DNA of 64,000 nt, taken from contig CAWJNF010000008.1 in assembly GCA_963844235.1 (NCBI GenBank), forward strand, positions 186,001 to 250,000, read 5' to 3'. The position numbers were made by a program, and so were the translations under genes. The DNA comes from CAWJNF01 sp963844235. GTDB lineage: Bacteria; Actinomycetota; Thermoleophilia; Gaiellales; Gaiellaceae. How positions within the stretch are numbered: the first letter of the stretch is position 1; each line of letters starts with the position of its first letter. Under the pieces are notes generated by a model that had not been told where the DNA came from, made no database searches, and was given only the letters and a program-made list of their open reading frames with translations. Below are positions 54,658 through 62,619 of this stretch, piece after piece.

Positions 54658-55209
54658 ATGGCGGGCGTCGGACGCGACGAGCGTTCCTGGATTCGTGCCG
54701 CCCAGGCAGGCTCGGTCGCGGACCTGGAGCAGCTCTTCCGGGCGCACTGGACACGGGCCTACAGGGCCGCCTACCTCGTCGTCCACGACCACGGCGCCGC
54801 CGAGGACATCGCGCAGGAGGGGTTCCTCGCCGCGGTGCGCTCACTCGAGCGCTTCGATCACGACCGGCCGTTTGGGCCCTGGCTGCATCGGATCGTCGTC
54901 AACCGTGCGATCGACTGGGCGCGCGGCCGCATCGCCAGGCACGAGGTGGCCGGGGAGTCGTTCATGGAGCTCACCGACCCGCTCGCCTGGTCGGCCGAGC
55001 AGCCGTACGCCGGATCCGAGGCGAAGGCCATCGCCGCCGGGCTCGCCGCCCTGCCGCCGGAGCAGCGGGCCGTGATCGTGCTCCGGTACCTGCTCGAGTA
55101 CACGCCCGGCGAGATCGCCGAGCTTCTGGAGATTCCGCGCGGCACCGTCAACTCGCGCCTGCGCCGCGGTCTCGACGCGCTCCAGGCCCATCACGGAGGC
55201 AACGAGTGA
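54658..55209 (+). CDS. ECF-type RNA polymerase sigma factor
   Basis: This 183-residue sigma factor shows region 2 (DLEQLFRAHWTRAYRAAYLVVHDHGAAEDIAQEGFLAAVRSLERF, RPFGPWLHRIVVNRAIDWARGR). Region 4 is LAALPPEQRAVIVLRYLLEYTPGEIAELLEIPRGTVNSRLRRGLDAL. It lies downstream of two REP-2 copies and 82 bases upstream of a membrane-anchored beta-propeller protein that is its probable partner. Confidence 0.92.
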   Translation: MAGVGRDERSWIRAAQAGSVADLEQLFRAHWTRAYRAAYLVVHDHGAAEDIAQEGFLAAVRSLERFDHDRPFGPWLHRIVVNRAIDWARGRIARHEVAGESFMELTDPLAWSAEQPYAGSEAKAIAAGLAALPPEQRAVIVLRYLLEYTPGEIAELLEIPRGTVNSRLRRGLDALQAHHGGNE

Positions 55210-55291
55210 TCCGCCGCGGAACTCCGCGGACCCGGCACGGCGACGCCCTTCGCGGGCCGGAGCGCGAGCCGACGGCGGGGAGGGAGCGCCG

Positions 55292-56587
55292 GTGAAGGAG
55301 AAGGACCTGCGCAACCTGCTGCTCGAGCAGCCGCTCCCCGACGAGCACATCGCGGAGGAGCGAAGCTGGGACGCCGTTCGGGCCGCCTTCCTCGCACGGG
55401 AGCCCGTGCCTCGCGAGCGCCGCGTGCCCTGGCGCCTGCTGATCGCGGCTGCGATCGTCGCGGCGGGCATCGCGATCGGCGTCAGCCCGGCCGGATCGGA
55501 GGTCGCGGACTGGGTACGCGACAAGCTGGGCCGAGATCGGGTGGCGAGCGTTGCGCCGGCCGAGCCCGTCGTGGCGCCTCTGCCCGCGCCCGGGCGGCTT
55601 CTCGTCGCGGCGCCGAACGGCGTCTGGGTCGTGAACGAGGACGGAGGCAAGCGCCGCCTCGGCGCCTACGAGGGGGCCACCTGGTCTCCGCAGGGGCTCT
55701 TCGTGGGAGCCTGGACGGACCGGGAGCTCGTCGCGCTCGACCCGGCGGCGACCGACGCCATCCACTGGACGGTGTCGCAGCGGGGGATCTCCGAGGCACG
55801 CTGGGCGCCGAGCGGCTTCCGCGTCGCCTACCTCGCCCGCTCGGCGCTCCGCGTCGTGATCGGCAACGGCGACAATGACCGAGAGCTCGCCGCGCCGGTC
55901 GCACGGGTCGCGCCGGCCTGGCGCCCGGGCGCGCAGCATGTCGTCGCCTACGCCGACCGGCTCGGCCGCGTCATCGCGGTCGACGTGGACTCCGGCGAGA
56001 ACCTCTTCAGGACGGCGCGCGCGCCGGTGCCGGTCGCGCTCGGCTGGACTGCGGAGAGCCAGCAGCTCGTCGTCCTCACGGAGCAGCGGCTACGCACGTT
56101 CCGGGCGCCGCGCACTCTGGTGCGCGCGATCGAGATCCCCAGGCGTCTGTATTCGGCGACGGCGCTCGCCGCCCGGCCGAACAGCAACGACGTCGCCTAC
56201 TCCGTCTACTCGGAGCGAACCGGCCAGGGCACGATCTTCCTCTTCAACGGCCGCTTCTCGAGGCCGCTCTTCTCTGGCGGCGGGCGCTTCGAGGACATCG
56301 TCTGGTCGCCCGACGGGCAGCTGCTTCTGGTGCCGTGGGCGGCGGCCGACCAGTGGCTGTTCGTGCCGGTCCAGGGACAGGGCAAGGTCGTCACACGCAC
56401 CGACGTGGCGCAGCAGTTCGATCCTGGAGCCACGACCGCCGGCGCGTTCCCGCGCGTCGAGGGCTGGGTCGGGGACGGCGCGAGCGGTGAGGCCGCCGAG
56501 GGCGGTGCGGCGGAGACCGGCGCCGGCGAGACGGATGGCGGGGACACCGGCACGACCGGGACCGCCTCGGCACAGACCGGGCCCTGA
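55292..56587 (+). CDS. Membrane-anchored beta-propeller protein (probable ECF partner)
   Basis: This 431-residue protein has a cytoplasmic N-terminus of about 45 residues (KEKDLRNLLLEQPLPDEHIAEERSWDAVRAAF), one membrane helix (LLIAAAIVAAGIAIGVSPAG) and an outer domain of TolB/WD40-like blades, such as GATWSPQGLFVG, EARWAPSGFRVAYL and DIVWSPDGQLLLVPW. A glycine/threonine-rich C-terminal tail follows. The position after a sigma gene and the topology suggest an anti-sigma factor with a sensory propeller. GTG 55292 follows GGGAGGGAG. Confidence 0.8.
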   Translation: MKEKDLRNLLLEQPLPDEHIAEERSWDAVRAAFLAREPVPRERRVPWRLLIAAAIVAAGIAIGVSPAGSEVADWVRDKLGRDRVASVAPAEPVVAPLPAPGRLLVAAPNGVWVVNEDGGKRRLGAYEGATWSPQGLFVGAWTDRELVALDPAATDAIHWTVSQRGISEARWAPSGFRVAYLARSALRVVIGNGDNDRELAAPVARVAPAWRPGAQHVVAYADRLGRVIAVDVDSGENLFRTARAPVPVALGWTAESQQLVVLTEQRLRTFRAPRTLVRAIEIPRRLYSATALAARPNSNDVAYSVYSERTGQGTIFLFNGRFSRPLFSGGGRFEDIVWSPDGQLLLVPWAAADQWLFVPVQGQGKVVTRTDVAQQFDPGATTAGAFPRVEGWVGDGASGEAAEGGAAETGAGETDGGDTGTTGTASAQTGP

Positions 56588-56597
56588 CCCGGGGTGG

Positions 56598-56927
56598 CTA
56601 GCGGGGGCGGGCGATCGTTCCGAGCGCGGCGCGGAGCCGCCGTCTGCGCCTCGGCGCCGGGATGTCCGCCAGGAACCCGGCGAGCCGCGCCGCCTCCGTC
56701 TCGGCGACCGACACCGCGGCCTCGGCCTCTCCCTCGGGGCTCCAGACGCTGAAACGGACGTGAGGCTCCCGGTCGGGGGGCGCCAGGTAGCGAGAGACCC
56801 TGAGCGCCCTGCCGTCGTCGCCGCCGAAGAGCTCGGTCAGCTTCAGCCGGAGCGGCGCCGCGCACCACGGGCAGAACCGGAACTCCGGGTCAGCCGGCGA
56901 ACAGCAGCGATTGCAGACACGCGTCAT
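56598..56927 (-). CDS. Small zinc-ribbon protein
   Basis: This 109-residue protein begins TRVCNRCCSPADPEFRFCPWCAAPLRLKLTELFGG. The CxxC...CxxC pairs form a zinc ribbon. The rest is a small beta domain (ALRVSRYLAPPDREPHVRFSVW) with a basic C-terminus. No function can be assigned. It is divergent from the murein peptidase gene and converges on the propeller gene 10 bases away. Confidence 0.75.
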   Translation of the reverse strand: MTRVCNRCCSPADPEFRFCPWCAAPLRLKLTELFGGDDGRALRVSRYLAPPDREPHVRFSVWSPEGEAEAAVSVAETEAARLAGFLADIPAPRRRRRLRAALGTIARPR

Positions 56928-57012
56928 GCGCCCCGCGGGAGCGTACACGCGCCCCGACGCCGGTGCAGCTCCGTCTCGGGACCCTCGCCGGCCCAGGCAC
57001 CGTAGGAGAAAC

Positions 57013-58296
57013 GTGGGCCGCCAGCGAAACGCCGCGTTGATCGTCGCCACGTGCCTCGCGGCTCTCGCCCACACAGGCGGGGCGCCCGCGGCAGTGCCGG
57101 ATCCGGGCCCCCGCTGGCCGGCGATCGACTGGCGGCAGTCGGTCGCGCTCGGGACGCCCGCCGGAGGGCGGCTCCTGCGAGGCGTACAGCTCCCGGCCGA
57201 CGGGGCGGATTTCTTCACGTGGGACCCGGCGCTGGACCGCGCCCCGAACCGGCCCTGGCGGCGCTTCGGCACCGATGAGCTCGTGCGCACGGTGCTGCGC
57301 GTGCTGGCCGAGTTCCGCGCCGCCCATCCGGGGATCGCACGTGTCGGCGTGGGCGATCTCAGCCGGCGCCGAGGCGGCGATTTCGGCGCCCGCTTCGGGG
57401 GGCTCGGCCACTTCTCGCACCAGAACGGGCTCGACGTCGACGTCTACTACCCGCGCAGGGACCGCCGCGAGCGGGAACCCGGCGCGCCACGCCAGATCGA
57501 CCGGGCGCTCGCCCAAGACCTCGTCGATCGCTTCCTGCAGACGCAGCCCGAGGTGATCTTCGTCGGCCCGCGGACCGGGCTCACGGGCCCGCCCGGGATC
57601 GTCCGCGAGGCTGTCCATCACGACAACCACATGCACGTACGCATCTCGCCGGGCGCGAGTACGCCCGCACGCCGAGTCGCTCTCGGCAGATCGGTGCTCG
57701 GGCGCCGGATCACGGCCGTCGTGCGCGGCGACCCGGCGAGCGAGCGCAAGTTTCTGGTCGTCGGGTGCATCCATGGAGATGAATGTGCCGGGGCGGCCGT
57801 AGTTCGCCGCCTCGAGGCCGCCCCGGCGCTTCCCCCTCTCCAGCTCTGGCTCGTCCGCGACCTGAATCCCGACGGTCACGCCGCGCGAACCCGCACGAAC
57901 GCTCACGGCGTCGACCTGAACCGGAACTTCCCCGCCGCCTGGCGGGCAGGTCCCAGAGGCCCGGAGTGGGGAGGGCCTCGCCCGCTCTCGGAGCCCGAGT
58001 CGAGGATCGCCCGCGCTCTCGTCCGGCGGCTCGACCCCGACGTGACGATCTGGCTCCACCAGCCGCAGGCCGTCGTGCGCGCCTGGGGGAGGAGCGTCGG
58101 GACGGCGCGGCGCTACGCTCGTCTCGCCGGCGTGTCGTTTCGCGCCGTGCCGTGGCCGCCCGGAACCGCGCCTCGCTGGCAGAACACTCGCCTCGGGCAG
58201 ACGAGCTTCGTCGTCGAGCTCCCTCCCGGCTCGCTCTCCCCCGGCGACGCCCGCCGCTACGCGGACGCGGTGCTCGCGCTCGCCGCGGAACCCTGA
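57013..58296 (+). CDS. Bifunctional murein peptidase: MepA-like endopeptidase fused to M14-type carboxypeptidase
   Basis: This 427-residue exported protein has a signal peptide (NAALIVATCLAALAHTGGAPA) and two catalytic modules. Residues 45-215 resemble penicillin-insensitive murein endopeptidase (MepA): GHFSHQNGLDVDVYYP, with His133/136 and Asp141/143, and VHHDNHMHVRI with His206 and His208 as zinc ligands. Residues 245-427 resemble an M14 zinc carboxypeptidase. They show CIHGDECAG (His254, Glu257), RDLNPDG, GVDLNRNFPAAW, WLHQPQ (His349) and a C-terminal FVVELPPG with the catalytic glutamate. Both sites look intact. GTG 57013 follows AGGAGA. It would cut D-Ala-DAP cross-links and trim stem peptides, though this combination is inferred and not tested. 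Confidence 0.85.
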   Translation: MGRQRNAALIVATCLAALAHTGGAPAAVPDPGPRWPAIDWRQSVALGTPAGGRLLRGVQLPADGADFFTWDPALDRAPNRPWRRFGTDELVRTVLRVLAEFRAAHPGIARVGVGDLSRRRGGDFGARFGGLGHFSHQNGLDVDVYYPRRDRREREPGAPRQIDRALAQDLVDRFLQTQPEVIFVGPRTGLTGPPGIVREAVHHDNHMHVRISPGASTPARRVALGRSVLGRRITAVVRGDPASERKFLVVGCIHGDECAGAAVVRRLEAAPALPPLQLWLVRDLNPDGHAARTRTNAHGVDLNRNFPAAWRAGPRGPEWGGPRPLSEPESRIARALVRRLDPDVTIWLHQPQAVVRAWGRSVGTARRYARLAGVSFRAVPWPPGTAPRWQNTRLGQTSFVVELPPGSLSPGDARRYADAVLALAAEP

Positions 58297-58310
58297 GCAA
58301 CTGAGTCCGG

Positions 58311-58973
58311 CTACGGCACGGAGGTCGAAGGCGCTACTGGACCCGGCTCCGGCACGCGTGGCTCGACGGGATCGGGTTCCAGCACGCGTGGCTCGACGGG
58401 ATCGGGTTCCGGCTGTGACTCGACCGTGTCGGGCGCGGCGCCGAGGAGTCCGTCCAGCAGGGCGCCGATATGCACCATGGCCTTTCGGAGATCCTCCGTT
58501 TCGGTCAGGCCCTGATCCATTCGCTCGGCGATCTCGCGGGCTGCCCTGTAGTTCTCGACTACGTCCGGATGGTCGACGGAGATGTCGGCCGCGCGCTGGT
58601 CGAAGTCCTCGATCGGATAGCCGCGCTCGCGCATCACGTCGACGACGAGGCCGTTTGCCGACCCGACTGCAGCGCTCGGGGCCTCGACGAACCGCGCCTG
58701 GATCTCCTGCCACGTGGCCCGGTAGGCCGCCTCTCGCTCCTCGTCGAGCGGGCGGGTCTCGAACCCCGCACGTCGCTCGATGCGCGCCTCGAGCTCGGCC
58801 TCGGCGCTGCGGCGGTTGCCCAGGTCCTCGGCCGTCCGCTCGTACTCGGGTCCGAACGTCTCGCGCAGCCGCTCGGTCCGCGCCCGCCCGCGAGCGCGGG
58901 AGACGGCGAAGACGAGGGCGAAGACGACGAGCACGACCGCAGCGACGACGGCGATCCACATCCAGTTTTCCAT
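58311..58973 (-). CDS. Membrane-anchored uncharacterised protein
   Basis: This 220-residue protein has an N-terminal helix (WMWIAVVAAVVLVVFALVFAV) and a charged soluble part. It includes RLRETFGPEYERTAEDLGNRRSAEAELEARIERR, the motif RATWQEIQARFVEAPSAAVGSANGLVVDVMRERGYPIEDFDQRAADISVDHPDVVENYRAA and a Pro/Glu repeat tail (EPDPVEPRV twice). I know similar hypothetical proteins from actinobacteria but no function. ATG 58973 follows GGAGGGG. Confidence 0.75.
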   Translation of the reverse strand: MENWMWIAVVAAVVLVVFALVFAVSRARGRARTERLRETFGPEYERTAEDLGNRRSAEAELEARIERRAGFETRPLDEEREAAYRATWQEIQARFVEAPSAAVGSANGLVVDVMRERGYPIEDFDQRAADISVDHPDVVENYRAAREIAERMDQGLTETEDLRKAMVHIGALLDGLLGAAPDTVESQPEPDPVEPRVLEPDPVEPRVPEPGPVAPSTSVP

Positions 58974-59058
58974 TCGCAGCCCCTCCGTTCGAGTTGACTG
59001 GCATTTCCCCACGATGCCCGTGGCGAAACCGAGCCAGCGCCGCCGACCGAGCCCTCGG

Positions 59059-59775
59059 TCAGCTCCGGCGACCGCGGGACCGCGAGGAGGTGGAGCGCCG
59101 AGACCCGCCGCCGCTTTGCCGTGGAGGCTGCTCGAGCTCCTCCAGGCGGCTCTCCGCCTGCGCCGTCCTCTCGGCGGCCTCGGCCGTCGCCTTCAGGGCG
59201 GTCTCGGCGTCGCGCTCGGCCCGTTCTGCGGCCGCTCGCAGCTTGCGCGCCTCGTCCTCCGCCGCCCGCGCGGCTGCGTTCTGCTCGCGCTCGGCCGCAC
59301 GGGCGTCCTTGAGCGCCTGACGGGCCTCGGCCAGCTCCTCGCGCCGCCGGCTTGCCTCCTCCTGCCCGCGCTGCCTGGTCGCCCCCGGGCCGGGCACGGC
59401 AAGGCCGGCGAGCTGCTCGAAGCCGCCGGGCGCGACCTCCTCCTCGAGCGAGCCCGCGAGCATGGCGGTGCGGGCGACGGGATCGAGCGACGCTGCTCGC
59501 AGCGACGACGCGACACGCTCGAGGAGCGGATCCGACACCGGTTTGCCGGCCTCGGCCAGGAGGTCTCGCGCGAGCCCGGTGAGGACGTTGAGCGCCTCGC
59601 GCTGCTCGACACCGGCGCGGTCGAACTCGGAGCGGTCGCCGCCGCTCAGCACGTCCTGCTGCGCGCGTGTCAGCCGCTCGCCCGCCTCGGCGAGCGCGCC
59701 CAGCTCCCCCGGATGGCGCCGGGCGAGCTGGTTGATCGCCCAGGCAGGCACGCTCGGCTTGCGAAGCGCCTGCAC
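59059..59775 (-). CDS. Uncharacterised helical protein encoded next to Ku
   Basis: The protein begins QALRKPSVPAWAINQLARRHP and has a long alanine/glutamate-rich coiled coil (REELAEARQALKDARAAEREQNAAARAAEDEARKL) and a Ser/Arg tail. GTG 59775 is the first canonical start, but protein-like sequence continues upstream in frame to about 59905 (DLDEELERLFGRPLEEFTRERNELAKRVRAAG), where related proteins begin. No ATG, GTG or TTG exists there, so either a non-standard start is used or a base is missing. It lies directly downstream of ku and may act with it. Confidence 0.65.
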   Translation of the reverse strand: MQALRKPSVPAWAINQLARRHPGELGALAEAGERLTRAQQDVLSGGDRSEFDRAGVEQREALNVLTGLARDLLAEAGKPVSDPLLERVASSLRAASLDPVARTAMLAGSLEEEVAPGGFEQLAGLAVPGPGATRQRGQEEASRRREELAEARQALKDARAAEREQNAAARAAEDEARKLRAAAERAERDAETALKATAEAAERTAQAESRLEELEQPPRQSGGGSRRSTSSRSRGRRS

Positions 59776-59917
59776 CCGCTCGGCAGCATCGCCTAGCCCG
59801 GCGGCGCGTACCCGCTTCGCGAGCTCGTTCCGCTCGCGCGTGAACTCCTCGAGTGGCCGGCCGAACAGGCGCTCGAGCTCCTCGTCGAGGTCGGGAACGG
59901 CTGCGAGTGATCGCCGC

Positions 59918-60847
59918 TCAGGCAGCTCTGAGAGCCTCCACGAGCTCGTCCTTCGACATCTTCGAGCGACCGGGGACGTTCGCGTCCTTCGCGCGCTCCT
60001 GCAGGTCGGCCTTCGAGAGCCTGTCCAGGGAGCCGTTCCCGTTCGACCGCCGGTGCGCCTTCCCGGTTCGCTTTCGCGGCCCGCCGGTCGCCTCGTCGAG
60101 ACTCGCGCGCAGCGCCGCCAGCAGGTCCGGCGGCTCCTCCTGCCGCTGCGGCCGCTCCACGTGCACCTCCTTGCCCTTCCGCTTGGCCTTGATGACGGCG
60201 AGCAGCGCGTCGCGGTAGGTGTCCTCGTACTTCTCGGGCCGGAAGGAGCCGGTGAAGCGCTCGATCAGCTGCGCGGCCATCTCGAGCTCGTTCTTCGAGA
60301 CGGTGCGTTTCGGCGGTCGAATGTCGTCGGACGGCCTGATCTCGTCGGCGAAGTACATCTTCGAGAGCGTCACGACACCCTCGCGGATGCGCAGGCACCC
60401 GAGCTGCTGCTGGCCGCGCATGACGTAGGTGGCGATCGCCGCCAGCGAGGAGTTCTCCATCGCCCGGACGAGCAGGGCGTACACCTTCTCGGCACCCTCC
60501 TGCGGCCCCAGGTAATAGGGGCGCTCGAAGTAGATCGGGTCGATCTCCTCGTAGGGCACGAAGTCGGAGATGTCGATGGTCCTGGTCTTCTCGCCCTCGG
60601 CCGCCTCGAAGTCCTCGTCGGTCAGGTAGACGTACTCGCCCTCGCCGAACTCGTACGCCTTCACGATCTCGTCGTCCGGCACGGGCTTGCCCTCGGCCTT
60701 GCAGATCTTCTCGTAGCCGATCCGGCTGTCGTCCTTCGTATGCAGGAGATGGAAGCGCACGTCCTGCTCCTGGATCGCGCTGTACAGCTTGACGGGAACG
60801 TTGACGAGCCCGAACGAGATCGAGCCCGACCAGATCGCGCGTGGCAC
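59918..60847 (-). CDS. ku: Non-homologous end-joining protein Ku
   Basis: This 309-residue bacterial Ku begins PRAIWSGSISFGLVNVPVKLYSA and has the conserved FHLLHTKDDSRIGYEKICKAEGKPV. It also contains ISDFVPYEEIDPIYFERPYYLGP and GVVTLSKMYFADEIR. It binds DNA double-strand ends. A C-terminal extension after about residue 250 ends DRLSKADLQERAKDANVPGRSKMSKDELVEALRAA, a SAP/Rho-N-like helical DNA-binding motif known from actinobacterial Ku. GTG 60847 follows AAAGGGG. No LigD gene is in the window. Confidence 0.95.
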   Translation of the reverse strand: MPRAIWSGSISFGLVNVPVKLYSAIQEQDVRFHLLHTKDDSRIGYEKICKAEGKPVPDDEIVKAYEFGEGEYVYLTDEDFEAAEGEKTRTIDISDFVPYEEIDPIYFERPYYLGPQEGAEKVYALLVRAMENSSLAAIATYVMRGQQQLGCLRIREGVVTLSKMYFADEIRPSDDIRPPKRTVSKNELEMAAQLIERFTGSFRPEKYEDTYRDALLAVIKAKRKGKEVHVERPQRQEEPPDLLAALRASLDEATGGPRKRTGKAHRRSNGNGSLDRLSKADLQERAKDANVPGRSKMSKDELVEALRAA

Positions 60848-61103
60848 GCTACACCCCTTTCGTCGTGTGCGTACCGTGGAGTTCCCTCTCGCCACGGCAG
60901 GAAAACTCGGGCTCACCCGCCGCAGTCGAGTGGCCGGCCTCCCGGGTCGGTCAGGAGGAGCGGCAGCGACGCGCGGGCATGGCCGATCGCTCGGGAACGG
61001 CGCGCTCGAGGCGCCAGCGGACGGCGGCGAGCCGCCGCTGCGGTCTCCTACGCGGGAGCGATCCCACGGCCGAGAAGCTCCACGGGTACGGGTCGTCGCA
61101 GGC
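60848..61103. other. Intergenic region, nothing recognised
   Basis: These 256 bases between ku and the MBL-like gene, both on the minus strand, hold no convincing frame or repeat. Confidence 0.3.
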
Positions 61104-61781
61104 TCACGAGCCTCCGCGGCGGTAGTTCCAGGGGCCGGCCTCGAGCGCCCGTGCGAGCTCGCGCGCGCCACCGTGCAGCACCGGGGAGCCGTGCGTGACG
61201 AGTACGCGGTCGGCCTCGAGGTCGAGTAGCGGCTCCAGCGACGGGACGAGGCGCTTGCGGTACCAGGCGAGCTGCCGGTCGTTTGCGACGTCCTGCCAGA
61301 CCCGCAGCGAGTCGTCGACGCCGACGACCGCGTCGCCGAAGGCGAGCGCGTCGTGGGAGGGGAAGTAGAGCGGCAGCTCCTGCCGGCGCGGGCTCCCGAT
61401 CGCGAACGCCCGCACGCCGGCCGGGAGCCCGTTGCCCGGCTCGATGGCCTGGAGCGGCGTGGTGTCCGGGAGACGCCGCGCGACAGCCACGTGGCCCAGG
61501 ATCCTGGCGCCGTAGCGTGCGTGCAGGGCCACCGCGCTGCGCACGTGGTACGGAATCGTGACGAAGACGAGCACCTCACCGCCGCCGCGCTCGACGAGGC
61601 GGTCGAGCTGCGCCCAGAACCCCTCCGCGGGCGGGCCGTCGGGCGCCAGCGGGTCGACGAGCGCCACCCCAGAGTCGAGCTCGAGCGCGAAGCTCGCGAC
61701 CTCCTTCGTCCACGGGTGCGAGCGCTTCCACTCGGGGTGCGGCGCCGCCCACCGCCACAGTCCGGGCTGGAGCTCCTCCAC
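61104..61781 (-). CDS. Metallo-beta-lactamase-fold protein with degenerate metal site
   Basis: This 225-residue protein has the N-terminal strand pattern of MBL-fold hydrolases (ALELDSGVALVDPLAPDG) and a later VTHGSPVLHGG. The metal motif HxHxDH is replaced by VTIPYHVRSAVALHARYG, so two or more zinc ligands are missing and ordinary hydrolase activity is doubtful. ATG 61781 is the start. It is divergent from the CGNR regulator gene and shares with it a 110-base region full of repeated sites. Confidence 0.65.
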   Translation of the reverse strand: MEELQPGLWRWAAPHPEWKRSHPWTKEVASFALELDSGVALVDPLAPDGPPAEGFWAQLDRLVERGGGEVLVFVTIPYHVRSAVALHARYGARILGHVAVARRLPDTTPLQAIEPGNGLPAGVRAFAIGSPRRQELPLYFPSHDALAFGDAVVGVDDSLRVWQDVANDRQLAWYRKRLVPSLEPLLDLEADRVLVTHGSPVLHGGARELARALEAGPWNYRRGGS

Positions 61782-61800
61782 TGCTTCACCTCCTGGTCGT

Positions 61801-61894
61801 CACCGGTGTTAACAGGTTACCAGTGGCGCGTTACCGGTGAAAGAGATTAACAGGAAGTTGATGACCGGTGCGGGCGCTATGCTGGTAACCAGTG
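61801..61894. promoter_or_regulatory. Repeated operator-like sites between divergent genes
   Basis: TTACCAGTG (61817) and TTACCGGTG (61831) recur 14 bases apart. CACCGGTGTTAACAGG (61801) and GATTAACAGG (61846) share TTAACAGG, and GGTAACCAGTGG (61884) repeats the right side of the first site at the regulator's own start. Such clustering suggests autoregulation by the CGNR protein. A possible -10, TATGCT (61878), gives a near-leaderless start at GTG 61892. Confidence 0.5.
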
Positions 61895-62455
61895 GCAGAC
61901 GTAGGACAGGCTCCCGGCCGGCTGCGGCTCGTGCAGGAGCTCGTGAACACGCTGGACGTCGAGACCGGGCACGACGAGCTGGCGCGGACGTGGGGACTGC
62001 GGGACTGGCTGCTCGAGCGCGGTCTGCTCGCGGTGGGCGCCGAGGTCGGCGAGGAGGACCGGCGGCGAGCGGTCGACCTGCGGGAGGCCCTCCGCGTGCT
62101 CCTGCTCGCCAACAACGGCGAGCCCCTCGACCCGGGCGCGGTCGAGACGCTCAACCGTACGGCGGCGACGGCGCCGCTCGAGCTCCGCTTCTCGGCTGCC
62201 GGTATCGCCGAACTGGAGCCGGCAGCGGCTGATGCCGCGGGCGCGTTGGCGCGGCTCCTCGGCGTCGTCTACGCATCGATGCTGGAGGGCACCTGGCCTC
62301 GGCTCAAGGCCTGCCGAAGCGAGACATGCCGCTGGGCCTTCTACGACGGCTCCAAGAACCGCTCGGGCACCTGGTGCACGATGGCCGTCTGCGGCAGCCG
62401 CCAGAAAGCGCGCGCCTACCGGGCCCGTCGGGCGCAGGCGCGTACCGCCTCCTGA
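61892..62455 (+). CDS. CGNR zinc-finger regulator with ABATE domain
   Basis: This 187-residue protein has an N-terminal ABATE-type helical domain (LRLVQELVNTLDVETGHDELART, RDWLLERGL). The C-terminal CGNR zinc finger is CRSETCRWAFYDGSKNRSG followed by WCTMAVCGSRQKARAYR, whose four cysteines bind zinc. In this family the finger is thought to bind DNA and the ABATE domain a stress-derived ligand. The CGNR residues read CGSR here. GTG 61892 is embedded in the operator-like repeats. Confidence 0.88.
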   Translation: MADVGQAPGRLRLVQELVNTLDVETGHDELARTWGLRDWLLERGLLAVGAEVGEEDRRRAVDLREALRVLLLANNGEPLDPGAVETLNRTAATAPLELRFSAAGIAELEPAAADAAGALARLLGVVYASMLEGTWPRLKACRSETCRWAFYDGSKNRSGTWCTMAVCGSRQKARAYRARRAQARTAS

Positions 62456-62471
62456 GCAAGCCCAGCCGAGC

Positions 62472-62547
62472 GGGGTCAAGTCTTGCATTAGCACATAAGC
62501 CGTGGCACCCGACGGCGGGCTCATGCTGCTATGCAAGACTTGACCCC
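62472..62547. repeat. REP-3: 76-base element with perfect 17-base terminal inverted repeats
   Basis: GGGGTCAAGTCTTGCAT (62472-62488) is exactly complementary to ATGCAAGACTTGACCCC (62531-62547), with 42 bases between. It lies between the CGNR gene and an ECF sigma gene. A half copy (GTCAAGTCTTGC) sits at 44903. It looks like a small mobile inverted-repeat element, and no transposase is encoded. Confidence 0.7.
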
Positions 62548-62619
62548 GTTCGTTGTCGTTTGGCTGGGACCCTGAGCGGCCCGCGAACAATCGACGCGCG
62601 GCCGGAGTCCAAGACGACG

